NCBI RefSeq assembly: GCF_035989305.1
Contig: NZ_CP108514.1
Coordinates: 4,813,501-4,877,500 of the forward strand
Direction of reading: 5' to 3'
Source: Streptomyces sp. NBC_01233
GTDB taxonomy: Bacteria; Actinomycetota; Actinomycetes; Streptomycetales; Streptomycetaceae
Length of the DNA: 64,000 nucleotides
Under the pieces are notes generated by a model. The model saw nothing but the letters and a program-made list of their open reading frames with translations. It searched no databases and was not told the origin of the DNA. Each line of letters begins with the position of its first letter. Positions within the stretch are counted from its first letter, which is position 1. Shown here piece after piece: positions 44,277 through 53,035 of the stretch. Position numbers and translations under genes: made by a program.

Positions 44277-44498
44277 GCATGCCCACCGCATGGTCTCGAA
44301 GTGGTCGGGGGACACCAGGCAGAACGCGCCTGCTGCGGTGACTCCCCTGCACAGTGGGTACTGGCCCACGGTGGTGACTTCCTGGAACAGGGGCGTGCTG
44401 TCGGTGAGGGCGAGGGCGCCCAGGGTGCCGAGGGCGAGGAGAGTGCGGGCCAGGCCGTAGCCGGCTCCCCAGGGGAGACTGATGGTGCGCTGCCGCAT
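44277..44498 (-). pseudogene. sdpB-like gene, N-terminal part, interrupted by IS21
   Basis: The frame from the ATG at 44498 reads MRQRTISLPWGAGYGLARTL, LALGTLGALALTDSTPLFQE and GAFCLVSPDHFETMRW, which resembles the start of SdpB-family (HTTM) proteins of the Sdp antimicrobial peptide system. IS21 cuts it here. The continuation beyond 41889 adds about 40 residues before a stop and no longer resembles SdpB. The start overlaps the end of the sdpA-like gene. Confidence 0.65.
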
Positions 44499-44830
44499 CA
44501 GCAGGTCACCTCCAGGATCATCACGCGCTCCGTGGTGTGCGACGTTGTCACCAGGTCTCGCCATGCGTAGGGGGCGCTCCTGAAGCAGGCCGATGGTCCC
44601 GCGCAGCGTTGGACGGGGCGTGTCGTTCGCGAGCCGACGGCTGGCCCCGCCCGCGTTCGTCGGCAGGTGTCGCTGCTGTCCGTGCAGTCGCGCCAGTCGG
44701 ATTTCTGCGCGGTGGACAGCAGCAGGGCGACCTCCACGCCTTGTCCGCGTGACGCACGGTCAAATGGATAGAAACCTTCCGGTAGCCCCTCGTGTATTTC
44801 CGGCCATCCGGGGCGCCGAGTGCTCGAACG
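44498..44830 (-). pseudogene. sdpA-like gene, N-terminally truncated
   Basis: The readable part, RGQGVEVALLLSTAQKSDW, DCTDSSDTCRRTR, SACFRSAPYAWRDLVTTSHT and ERVMILEVTC at the stop, matches the C-terminal two-thirds of SdpA-family proteins. The membrane anchor and N-terminal part are absent or out of frame upstream of about 44790. SdpA and SdpB jointly mature an exported peptide toxin in Bacillus. No toxin gene remains here. Confidence 0.6.
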
Positions 44831-44894
44831 GCAAGATTTGAGAAGGCGCCGGGCCAGGTTTGAACGGCGAGGCCGAGGGACACGAAAGTCCGGC

Positions 44895-45872
44895 TCATGC
44901 GCCCGCTTGCTGCTTCGCGGCGAGAGCGTTGAGGAGCGCGGCGCCGCGTTCGGCATCGTCAATGCTCACGGCGAACTCGGGGCCCTTGCGGGGGTGGATG
45001 ACCAGGCATTCACCGGACCGGAGCATGACGGTGGTTCCCAGCCCGCTGAGCCGGTAGCCCCAGCCGCCCACCTGCGCCGGCCTGCGGTTCTCCACGCGCG
45101 CCGAGACGATGTTGCCGGCCGTCCAACGGCGCGCCGGCCAGCCCAGGGGTCCGAAGGAAACCTCCAGCCCGGCCTCCGTCACGCGTGCTTGCACCGAGGC
45201 AAAGGCGAACATCCCGAGCGAGGCGAATGCGAACGGAGTGATCAGGGCCCACTCCACGCCGATCAGGCCGCCCGCGGCTGCCACAGTGCCGGCCGCGGCC
45301 ACCAGGCCCGTGAGCACGCCGATGAGGTGGAGCCAGGGGTTCGACATGCGGGAGAGCCAGACGCGGCGCTCACCCGCAGGGATCTCCATGACGTCACCCT
45401 CAGGGAGCCGGATCGGCTCAGTCGGCAGCTCTGCCCGCCGACCGGCCAGCCAGCCGAGCGCGCCCGCCGCCACCGCAACGAGAGCCGTGATCGCCACTCC
45501 CGCGCCAACCGACGCAGCATCCTTCCAGTCGGTCCGGTCCAGGTTGGCCCGCACGATTGACGCCTGGGCACCTGCCAGGAACACCCCGCCGGTCAGCAGC
45601 GAAGTGCCCATCCAGGCTTCCGAGGGAGATCCTCCACGCCGGCCGGCGAAGGCGATGGACAGCGCCAGAACGACCCAGACCAGCGCCGGTAACAGCGCCG
45701 CTGCCCACAGGGGCATCGAGCCGTCCGGAGTCGCGCCGCCCCAGTGCGTGGCGAGCCGGTCCGGCAGGCGCCCGCTCGCGGCGAACGGAAGGGCGGCCAA
45801 GACGGCCAACACCCCGGCCACCCATGCCGCCGCCCCCCATCGGGCGCCGTTCTTCTTCATACGGTCAGTCAC
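44895..45872 (-). CDS. DUF1648-domain membrane protein
   Basis: This 325-residue protein has about seven transmembrane helices. The DUF1648 motif SGRLPDRLATHWGGATPDGS is near the N-terminus and a PH-like extracellular end (GLEVSFGPLGWPARRW; SGECLVIHPRKGPEFAVSID) is at the C-terminus. I choose the GTG at 45872, which overlaps the stop of the upstream GntR gene (GTGA). Such GntR/DUF1648 pairs are common in actinomycetes and Bacillus. The function is unknown; a stress or envelope role is inferred. Confidence 0.8.
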   Translation of the reverse strand: MTDRMKKNGARWGAAAWVAGVLAVLAALPFAASGRLPDRLATHWGGATPDGSMPLWAAALLPALVWVVLALSIAFAGRRGGSPSEAWMGTSLLTGGVFLAGAQASIVRANLDRTDWKDAASVGAGVAITALVAVAAGALGWLAGRRAELPTEPIRLPEGDVMEIPAGERRVWLSRMSNPWLHLIGVLTGLVAAAGTVAAAGGLIGVEWALITPFAFASLGMFAFASVQARVTEAGLEVSFGPLGWPARRWTAGNIVSARVENRRPAQVGGWGYRLSGLGTTVMLRSGECLVIHPRKGPEFAVSIDDAERGAALLNALAAKQQAGA

Positions 45873-46216
45873 GAAAGCCCCCTGAACATCTCGATGAGAT
45901 CGTTCTTGCTGTATCCGAGGTGTGCCGCGTCGGCCACCAACTGCCGTGCCCGTTCGAGCAGCTGCGCCCGCTGGTCGGCGGCCTCGGCAACGGTGACGCC
46001 GCGACCGCGCCGGAACTCCAGCACTCCCTCGTCGCGCAGGGCGCGCAGGCCGCGAAGAACGGTGTTCGCGTTCACGCCCAGCGCCCGGGACAGGTCTCGC
46101 GCCGGAGGCAGCCGGTCCCCCGGCGCGCACTCGCCCTCGGCAATGGCCCGTCGGATCGCCCCCGCTACCTGCTCGTGAAGGGGGCGACTGTCCGTGGTGT
46201 CCAGTCTCAGCAACAT
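45869..46216 (-). CDS. GntR-family regulator (YtrA-like)
   Basis: The 115-residue protein has a GntR winged helix (HEQVAGAIRRAIAEGECAPG, then LPPARDLSRALGVNANTVLR and GVLEFRRGRGVTVAE) and a short helical YtrA-type tail with a LGYSKNDLIEMF end. It overlaps the DUF1648 gene and should repress its own operon. A dyad candidate operator lies just upstream at 46230-46239. Confidence 0.88.
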   Translation of the reverse strand: MLLRLDTTDSRPLHEQVAGAIRRAIAEGECAPGDRLPPARDLSRALGVNANTVLRGLRALRDEGVLEFRRGRGVTVAEAADQRAQLLERARQLVADAAHLGYSKNDLIEMFRGLS

Positions 46217-46229
46217 GATGCTAATGACG

Positions 46230-46239
46230 ATAGCACTAT
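46230..46239. promoter_or_regulatory. Candidate GntR operator
   Basis: ATAGCACTAT is a dyad (ATAG-N2-CTAT) 14 bases upstream of the GntR start, overlapping a plausible -10 region. Confidence 0.4.
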
Positions 46240-46369
46240 AGATGTCATGTCGTATGGGTGCGCCGTGGACTTCGGAGACTCGGTGCGGCATTCGCGTCGG
46301 GGAACGGGCCTTGGGTAGCGACTGCTGTCTTTGGCGGAGGAGCGCGTCGGTGTGCCCCAACCGGCCCGT

Positions 46370-46800
46370 AGGGCCGTTCTTCCGCGAGGTGCGTGCCCTG
46401 CGCGACCACGCCTTCGAACTCCTCAAAAGGCGCCAGCCGCCGCAGTACATCCCGGACCTGTACGCCGGCGCCGGCGCGCTACGCGGCGTATTGGCGAACG
46501 CCGGCTTCGACCTCGGCCGCCACGGCGCCGTCGAGACCCGGGCCGCACCGCTTTCCTCTTCAATGAGCCGGCCGGCCACAGCGGCCTCCGGGCCTGGGTC
46601 CGGGGGCTCCGGATGCTGATCTCCTACCGGGACGGGCGCCTGGCCGACGCCGTACGACTCGCCGAGTCGGCTCGGCCTTCACGCCCGAGTCGGGTACCGC
46701 GCAGATCAGGCTGGAGAGCATCCAGGCGCGCGCGTACGGACTGAAGGACCTCCGCGCGGGGCAGTCTTCGGAGCGTGCCCCGCTGTTTACCAGCACTCCA
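46370..46800 (+). pseudogene. Frameshifted remnant of a TPR/XRE-type regulator
   Basis: Protein-like pieces appear in three frames: LRDHAFELLKRRQPPQYIPD and GALRGVLANAGFDLGRHGA; then LFNEPAGHSGLRAWVRGLRM and LISYRDGRLADAVRLAESA; then TAQIRLESIQARAYGLKDL. They follow the order of TPR-type C-terminal domains of Streptomyces XRE regulators. The gene has at least two frameshifts and no start. It ends next to the right half of unit 3. Confidence 0.6.
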
Positions 46801-46850
46801 CCATGGAGCACCGGCGCAGGCTAGCCGCCGACATCGACGCCACCGTCCGG

Positions 46851-46987
46851 CTTGGGAATCACCCGGCACTTGGGCATCCAGGTGGCCTCTGACCTGCGGG
46901 AACGTCCGTGGAGGGCCTTGCGCTCAGGGGTCGTGGTCAACCTCTGTCGACCGCTGCTTACCGCCCCTACTGGCACGTTGTGGCACG
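46851..46987 (-). repeat. tRNA-Gly attachment-site unit 3, right half
   Basis: It starts at CTTGGGAATC (anticodon-loop side of the tRNA core) and continues with the variable window, CTGACCTGCGGGAAC and the arm CGACCGCTGCTTACCGCCCC followed by TGGCACGTTGTGGCACG. It is the missing partner of 40222-40335; only about four bases of the core are absent between the halves. Confidence 0.85.
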
Positions 46988-47336
46988 ACCCCCAGAGCAC
47001 CTGAGGAGGTGCGACGGGTGTTGTGGCTCTGCGGGCGCGCGCCTGGCGCGTGGGTGGCACCCTCGCTCACGCGGCCGACCGTCGCCCCTGCGGTCGCACT
47101 CCGCGAGGTTGCCGTCGACCACTCGGCATCCGCCTCGCGCAAGGTGCGGGTCAGGCCACATCCCTGGCCACTCCGAAATGGCTCAGTGTCCTCGGCCGTC
47201 GAACCGGCCATTATGCACCGCATGGGGCGTACCGGGCCGAAGTCGCCCTGGTGGTGCTGTCGGATCACGAGTGGCAGGTGCTTTGTGCGTAGGGCCGCGG
47301 TCGGTGAACGACGCAGGATTTTGCACACCGGCGAGA

Positions 47337-47460
47337 TTTGGATCTGCGATGCGGTCGCGCTGTACCGGTCGAGTCCGGGTGCGACGATCGGGTCGGTCGC
47401 GACCGATCTCGGGGTGAACACCGAGACGCTGCGGTACTGGATCCGGGCCGCCGACGGGCG
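47337..47460 (+). pseudogene. Fragment of an IS3-family orfA
   Basis: The frame gives DAVALYRSSPGATIGSVATD and LGVNTETLRYWIRAADGR, the helix-turn-helix of IS3-type OrfA proteins. It is unlike the OrfA of the two full copies. No ends or orfB are present. The surrounding 46988-47336 holds no gene I can support. Confidence 0.55.
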
Positions 47461-47941
47461 ACTTGAGCCGAGGCGGGCCCTGACGTCAGACCTCGTCTTC
47501 TGCGAGTCGGGCCAGATGCCGCGCGGGCTGCCGGCCGTCGCCGGCCATGCGCTGCATGCGGGCGGCCAACAGGGCCAGGGACGGGCGCCCACGAGCAGGC
47601 CTTCGCCAGCCCCAGACGAGGGTGCTGCCACAAGGAGGCGCTGCTGCCACTGAGGTGCGGCCCGGTACCGAAAAGGCAGGCACCAAAAATGCGGGCGCCG
47701 TCGGACGGCAGTAAGCTGCTGAAAGCTGGCCATTCGATTGTGCCGCACTATTCGGCGGTGCTTAAGGCGGGCTTCTTTCGGCGCTGCCGGGCCCCGTATC
47801 CAGAGGGCTACAGCGCCCCCCTTGCGAACCGGCACGCCCCCCGGGGAGACCGCGATTCCCCGGCCTGGGTTCGAAACTGAGACCCCGGCCGCGCGGGCTG
47901 ACGTTCTTTCACCCACTTCAGGTGGCCAGGTGGAGGCAGTT
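47461..47941. other. No recognisable gene
   Basis: Short open frames occur here but none has both a ribosome binding site and protein-like composition. A minus-strand piece at 47486-47686 (WGWRRPARGRPSLALLAARM) may be a remnant of an unknown gene. The promoter of the 47942 gene should lie at the right end. Confidence 0.4.
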
Positions 47942-48862
47942 GTGAACATGCTTGCACGGAACGCAAAGAAGCAGCTGGCCGTCTCGGCGGCGCTGCTGTC
48001 CGCCGCTCTGATGGCGACGGGCGCGTCATCGCAGGGCGGCTCGCTATCGGTTGCGACGTCTCAGTCCGCCCCATCCCCGCCGTCGCCGAACCCGGAAGTG
48101 GCGAAGAAGTATCCGGGCTGCAACGCCCACCTGCATGACGGCGATACCGCCAAGATGACAACGATCACCAACACCCGTGGGGTCAAGTACGGCGAGTTCA
48201 GCCTCATCTGTGGCCCCGGCGTCGCAAGCATGTACAACACGACGTCCATGAACAACCCGGAGAATCCCGGTGTTCCGAACCCGAACACCCCGGACTCCGC
48301 ACCCCTCGCCCTCTGGAACAAGTCCTCGCAGGACTCTCTTGCTCAGGACTACAGCGTGCCGAGCGTGCTCAAGAACGGCCCCCGCTTCTGGGTCAGTGAC
48401 ACGCTCAAGCTGCCCGTCGGTCCGACACTGAACTTCGGCGGCACCTATGCCCGCTGGTTCGCCTACCCGCAATACCCGCCGGACATCTCCAACATTTTCG
48501 GAAACCCGAAGGGTGCGTACAAGCAGACCACCATCCAGCGCGATTCGGTCATCGGATTCAACGCGGGCACGAAGATCTTCGTTCTCGTTGACCCCGACAA
48601 CAATCCCTACGTCATGCAGGCAGGATCCTCGCAATTCGACACCAGTGAGACCATCCAGAGCCTTGAGCAGCCGGACTTCGCGAGCAAGCTTCACCTGCCG
48701 AGCGGCTGGCAGTACAAAGTCATCACGATCACGAAGCCACTGACGATTCAGGCCATTGACGGAAAGGCAACCGTCACGACCGACTATCTGGCCAACACCT
48801 ACGACTCCTGCACCTCTCCCTCCACCGCAGCTTGCAGCTACAACCCGCTGACCGGCCAGTAG
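47942..48862 (+). CDS. Secreted protein, paralogue of the 51182 product
   Basis: The 306-residue product starts MNMLARNAKKQLAVSAALLS with a Sec signal peptide ending GASSQGG. GGAGG lies 5 bases before the GTG at 47942. The mature part contains VPSVLKNGPRFWVSDTLKLP, YARWFAYPQYPPD, YKQTTIQRDSVIGFNAGTKI and NNPYVMQAGSSQFDTSETIQ, ending ATVTTDYLANTYDSC. These blocks align along the cytoplasmic protein encoded at 51182. Similar proteins lie beside DUF1254/DUF1214 genes in proteobacteria, as I recall. Function unknown. Confidence 0.75.
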   Translation: MNMLARNAKKQLAVSAALLSAALMATGASSQGGSLSVATSQSAPSPPSPNPEVAKKYPGCNAHLHDGDTAKMTTITNTRGVKYGEFSLICGPGVASMYNTTSMNNPENPGVPNPNTPDSAPLALWNKSSQDSLAQDYSVPSVLKNGPRFWVSDTLKLPVGPTLNFGGTYARWFAYPQYPPDISNIFGNPKGAYKQTTIQRDSVIGFNAGTKIFVLVDPDNNPYVMQAGSSQFDTSETIQSLEQPDFASKLHLPSGWQYKVITITKPLTIQAIDGKATVTTDYLANTYDSCTSPSTAACSYNPLTGQ

Positions 48863-48981
48863 ATCCTGCACTGGTGTGAACGGAAATGCCCTGTCGTAAC
48901 CAGCCACCGCCGACAGAACGGACGCGCCTCTTGGCGGAGTACGCGCAGGTGTAGATGGTCAAGGCGAAGGAGGCGGACCGA

Positions 48982-49335
48982 ATGCCCCACATCGGACACG
49001 GCAAGGCGATGGCCACGTCGGCGCAGCCCCCGGAGGAGATCGGCCGGGCGGGCTGGCTCTTCATCGGCGCCGCGACGATGGCGGCGGGAGCGTTCTTCCA
49101 CGCCATTGCGGGCGCTGTGGAGATCGTCAGAGAGATGCTGGGAGACGAGCTGCCGGCCGCGCCCGAACCGGGTACCGAGCCGGCCCGGCACCACAGGGCT
49201 GAACCCCAACTCGACGGGTGGATCGTCCTCGGCGCCGTCGTACTGGGGACGACGACGCTCTTCCACGCCGTAGCGGCTCTGGTGAAAGTCATCAAAGAGG
49301 CACGTAAGGCACGCCCCGAAGGAACAAGCGGGTAG
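48982..49335 (+). CDS. Small two-helix membrane protein of the DUF1254 cluster
   Basis: The ATG at 48982 has AAGGAGG 8 bases upstream. The 117-residue product has two hydrophobic segments, GRAGWLFIGAATMAAGAFFH and DGWIVLGAVVLGTTTLFHAV. Both are followed by a similar helix (AIAGAVEIVREM and AALVKVIKEARK), so it is an internal duplication. It lies between two genes of the same cluster on the same strand. Function unknown. Confidence 0.6.
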   Translation: MPHIGHGKAMATSAQPPEEIGRAGWLFIGAATMAAGAFFHAIAGAVEIVREMLGDELPAAPEPGTEPARHHRAEPQLDGWIVLGAVVLGTTTLFHAVAALVKVIKEARKARPEGTSG

Positions 49336-49564
49336 GCCCGTGCTTCACGGGTGCTGTCCTGGACCGGCCGGTCCGAGGTTCAGCAGGTGGCTGACCGACT
49401 GCGGATGGGCGAGGACCGGCACAGAGGCAACGCGCCAAGGGCCGGCTGCACGGCGCTCGGCATTCTCGCCCGCATTGGGCTTCCCCCGGGTCAGGACTCG
49501 AACGAGAGGTGAGCACCATGTGGGGCTCCCACACCACGGCAAAGACACGACAGGGGTGGCGGTA

Positions 49565-51106
49565 ATGAAGCGGGACGGCGCGCGTTCCACCGGCACCGTA
49601 CTGGAGTCTGCGGGACATCTCCCCCACGACCTGTCGGTGCTCACCACGAAGGTGGCGACGAGAGCCGGACGGGCTTTCCACGCCGTGCGGCATCCGGACG
49701 CTCTTGCCGACCGCGCGCGGAAGATGCGCATGGCGGGCCCCATGCTGCGCCAGGCGGTGAAGCCCCTGCTGACCGGGCACGTCGACTGGCGGGCCGAGTA
49801 CGCCTACACCGCGGGCGTCCAGGCCTTCATCTACGGATTCCCCTACATCTACAACGCCCAGCTCCGCCATGACTGGGTGACCAACAAGCGCGACGTCAGC
49901 GTGGTCCCCTACGCCGCCGTGAACCACTTCTGGCACGCATCGCACCTGATGGACGCCACCTACAGGGACGGCGGCTGCCCCAACAACGACACCCTGTACT
50001 CCCTGGCCTGGCTGGACCTCACGAAAGAGCCGATCATCCTCTCCCACCCGGACATGGGCGAGCGGTACTTCACCTTCGAGCTCATGGCCTTCACCTCCGA
50101 CACCTACGGCTACGTCGGGCAGCGCACCACCGGCAGCAAGGCGGGAAGCTTCGCGATCGCCGGACCAGGCTGGCACGGCGAGCTCCCGTCGGGCGTCAGG
50201 GCGGTTGCGCCGTCCCCGACGCCGTGGGTCCTCTTGCTGGGCCGCACACTGGTGGACGGTCCTGCGGACGTGCCCGCCGCCCGGGCTCTGCAGGAGGACT
50301 ACCGATTGACCCCGCTCGGTCTGTGGGGAACGGGCGGAGCGGGGACGGGCGAGCGCCGCGAGGTCTACGCGCCTGCGGATACCTCCAAGGACCCGCTGGC
50401 CCCGTGGAAGACGCTGAACGCGATGCTCACCGAGAACCCGCCGCCACCCCATCACTCGCTGGTCCTCGACCAGTTCGCCAGAATCGGAATCGGGCCGGGC
50501 CTCGATGTCGAAGCGCAACCCGCCCAGGTGAAGCAGGGCCTGATCCGGGCCGCGGCGATCGGCATGGGACTCCTGCGTGCACAGTTCGTCAGCGGCGACT
50601 GGACGACGCGCGTCAACGGCTGGCGCTACCCTCCGGCCGAGGAAGGCCGCTTCCGGGACGACTTCCTGCAGCGGGCCGCCGACCAGTCCCTGGCCGGCAT
50701 CACCGCCAACTTCCCCGAGGAGGCCGTCTACCTGCTCAACTTCGAAGATTCCGAGGGGAACGAGTTCGATCCCGACGGCCGATACGAGCTCCACTTCGAA
50801 GCCGGCGACGTGCCGCCGGTGGACGCCTTCTGGTCGCTCGCCGCGTACACCGCGGAAGACCTCAACCTCATCGCAAACCCGGCGGGCCGCTATTCGATAG
50901 GTGACCGCACCCCCGGTCTCCAGCGAGACGCCGGAGGCGGACTGACCATCCACCTGCAGGCAGAGTCCCCCGGTAGCGACAGGGAGTCGAACTGGCTCCC
51001 CACCTCCGGATCGGACAGGTGGTTCGTGATCCTTCGCCTGTACTGCCCCCACCCGGATGTGATCACCGCCTCATGGCGCTGCCCGGGCATCATCAAGGTC
51101 GCCTGA
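49565..51106 (+). CDS. DUF1254/DUF1214 protein
   Basis: This 513-residue protein has a DUF1254 part (QAFIYGFPYIYNAQLRHDWV; VNHFWHASHLMDATYRDGGC; PNNDTLYSLAWLDLTKEPII) and a DUF1214 part (EGRFRDDFLQRAADQSLAGI; FWSLAAYTAEDLNLIANPAG; WLPTSGSDRWFVILRLYCPH). The first 75 residues of the longer reading are not protein-like, so I start at the ATG at 49565. No signal peptide is visible, although many family members are exported. Function is unknown in the family. Its two neighbours on either side share another fold, suggesting joint function. Confidence 0.88.
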   Translation: MKRDGARSTGTVLESAGHLPHDLSVLTTKVATRAGRAFHAVRHPDALADRARKMRMAGPMLRQAVKPLLTGHVDWRAEYAYTAGVQAFIYGFPYIYNAQLRHDWVTNKRDVSVVPYAAVNHFWHASHLMDATYRDGGCPNNDTLYSLAWLDLTKEPIILSHPDMGERYFTFELMAFTSDTYGYVGQRTTGSKAGSFAIAGPGWHGELPSGVRAVAPSPTPWVLLLGRTLVDGPADVPAARALQEDYRLTPLGLWGTGGAGTGERREVYAPADTSKDPLAPWKTLNAMLTENPPPPHHSLVLDQFARIGIGPGLDVEAQPAQVKQGLIRAAAIGMGLLRAQFVSGDWTTRVNGWRYPPAEEGRFRDDFLQRAADQSLAGITANFPEEAVYLLNFEDSEGNEFDPDGRYELHFEAGDVPPVDAFWSLAAYTAEDLNLIANPAGRYSIGDRTPGLQRDAGGGLTIHLQAESPGSDRESNWLPTSGSDRWFVILRLYCPHPDVITASWRCPGIIKVA

Positions 51107-51181
51107 GCGCCCCCACCAGCGACACCGCAACCGGTCGAACAAAGTCAGTGGCACCGCCACACACAGCGGGAAGAGCGTGCG

Positions 51182-51892
51182 ATGAAGCTGTCAGCGAAGC
51201 TGCCCCCGGACGACGCCAACGCCACTCTCACGCACTTCGATGAGACCCGCGGTGAGCGCTACGCCGAAATCTTCCTGATCGGCGGCCACGCGATCACCGG
51301 ACATCTGGTCGCCGGGATCTACAACACCGTGGGCCTGAACAGCCCGACGGGCACGGGAGACTCCTGCCCCCAGGCACTGCTGGACAGGGTCGACGTAGCG
51401 GCTCTCAAAGAGCAGTACGAGCTCATCAGCGCCTTCAAGAACGGCCCGAGACTCTGGTGCCTGGACTGGGTCGAGGTCCTGGCCGGCGCGGAACGCGACT
51501 TCAACGGGCTGAAAGCCCGCTGGGTCATGTGGCTGGACGTGCCCAAGGAAATGCGCAAACACCAGGACGTCGCCTACAAGCAGATCAGCGGGAAGCGGGA
51601 CACACAGCTCGGGATCCGCAAGGGCTCCCCGGCCTTCATCCTCGACGATCCGCAAGGCGACTCCTGGGTGATGAAATCGGCCGGCCTCATCGTGGACCCT
51701 CACCAGACCTACGGCAGCCTCAAGGACCTCGGCAGCCGTCTGCAGCCGCCCTCGGGCTGGGCCTTCCGGACCGTGGCCCTCGAAGAGGACCTGGTCCTCA
51801 CCTCCGACGACGGCGCCGTCAAAATCACCCAGGACGAACTCGGCAACACCTACGACCGGGTCGGCGGCCCGTACAGCAACTACACGCCGTAA
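51182..51892 (+). CDS. Cytoplasmic paralogue of the 47942 secreted protein
   Basis: This 236-residue protein has no signal peptide. It contains LISAFKNGPRLWCLDWVEVL, LKARWVMWLDVPKEMRKHQD, YKQISGKRDTQLGIRKGSPA and DSWVMKSAGLIVDPHQTYGS, ending AVKITQDELGNTYDRVGGP. All these blocks recur in the 47942 product. The KNGPR-x-W and NTYD motifs are the clearest shared points. It lies 75 bases after the DUF1254 gene on the same strand, with a GGAAGAG site. Function unknown. Confidence 0.75.
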   Translation: MKLSAKLPPDDANATLTHFDETRGERYAEIFLIGGHAITGHLVAGIYNTVGLNSPTGTGDSCPQALLDRVDVAALKEQYELISAFKNGPRLWCLDWVEVLAGAERDFNGLKARWVMWLDVPKEMRKHQDVAYKQISGKRDTQLGIRKGSPAFILDDPQGDSWVMKSAGLIVDPHQTYGSLKDLGSRLQPPSGWAFRTVALEEDLVLTSDDGAVKITQDELGNTYDRVGGPYSNYTP

Positions 51893-52189
51893 CCCCTCTC
51901 TCGTCCCAAGGATCCCTACTGGCGTCGGGCGAGGAGCGTCAGGCGATTCCCGTCGTTGCCGAGGCCGTAGATCAGAACCAGCACCCGCGAACGGCACCTC
52001 GCCATCCCGGAGTCGGGGCGCTCCCGCCGGAGGCATCGCCGTGGCGTGAGCTGATCCGCTGCCCTGAACCACCGCGGGCTCTCCCATCAACGCAGAGCCG
52101 AGAGGCCTGCGGCCGGCACCCCGGGCTGGAGTGGGGGCAGACAGGAGCACACGTCCGCGCCGTCGGGCCGCGCTCGCCGCGCGTGCGCG

Positions 52190-52400
52190 GCGGGTGCCTT
52201 GACGAATAGGGAAGCTCTTACCGTGCCGCCGGGCCCAGAGCGAGAAGGGTTTGTAGGCCATGGCTTTCCGGGCATGCAAGGTCGCGTGGGCTTCGGCCTC
52301 ATCGGTGATGCTGCCATTCATGAGCCGTTCCGCGTCGGCCTCGGCTTGTCTCACCTTCTGGGTTGCCCAACTTCGGCCAGGATGCGTGCCCAGCGACTGT
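52190..52400 (-). pseudogene. Fragment of an unknown gene
   Basis: One minus-strand frame is protein-like, SLAQSLGTHPGRSWATQKVR, QAEADAERLMNGSITDEAEA and HARKAMAYKPFSLWARRHGK, but has no start and its ends dissolve into other frames. I do not recognise the family. A further tiny piece (IYGLGNDGNRLTLLARR) ends near 51915. Confidence 0.45.
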
Positions 52401-52661
52401 GCAAGGCTGGTGGTCGGAGTCCGTTGAGGGACCCGCTCCGACGTGCGAGGAGCGGACTGTCGTGGGCACGGCAGCTGTCGTCGCCCACGGGGTCGGTCGC
52501 CGCAGTGACCGGCGCGAGGACCGCCGGGACGACCGCGAAGACCGCCGGGACCGGCGCTGATCCGGGCCTCCCCGCCGGCGCGAGCCGAACGAGAAGGTGG
52601 CCGGTGTCCGCCGGGACCAGACGGGCCCGCACCCCTGTGGACTGGCGCGCGGGCCCTGAGA

Positions 52662-52885
52662 GGTCTAGACAATGAACAAGCCCCAGGTCGCTGACCCGGG
52701 GCTTTGTCGTGGAGCGGATGACGGGAATCGAACCCGCGCCATAAGCTTGGGAATCTACGACGTGCAGGGCATCCATACGGCATCTGACCTGCGGAAACAG
52801 TCTACCGAAAGAGCTGCCTCGAGGGTCCGCCCATACCGGTATTGACCGCTGTTCGCCGCTCCGAAGGGCACGGATAGGGTACGCG
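52662..52885 (-). repeat. tRNA-Gly attachment-site unit 4
   Basis: It has GGTCTAGAC, hairpin (52677-52705), tRNA 3' half (52713-52755), variable window, CTGACCTGCGGAAAC and the arm (52844-52885). The arm is the variant GACCGCTGTTCGCCGC followed by GGGCACGGATAGGGTACG. Confidence 0.88.
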
Positions 52886-52932
52886 TCCGTTGGTCTGGGT
52901 CGTGCGGCACATCCCCAGCCTCGGTGGTTGCG

Positions 52933-53026
52933 CCTTGCCTCCTGAAAGCGTGAGGCTTGACGCAAGGGGATCTGGGTAGGAGACTGCTTGCGTGTTCCCT
53001 CCTGATTTCGTGAGGGGAGGCGCAAG
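52933..53026. promoter_or_regulatory. Two dyad repeats 60 bases apart upstream of the AbiE-like pair
   Basis: CCTCCTGAAAGCGTGAGG (from 52938) and CCTCCTGATTTCGTGAGG (from 52998) are copies exactly 60 bases apart. Each is a dyad flanked by CTTGC...GCAAG. They are candidate operators for autoregulation by the HTH protein. Confidence 0.55.
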
Positions 53027-53035
53027 GAGATGGTC

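Noticed and set aside
46988..47336. Transposase-like gene after unit 3
   Set aside because: A short AEVALVVLSDHEWQVL-like piece is too small and isolated to support a feature.
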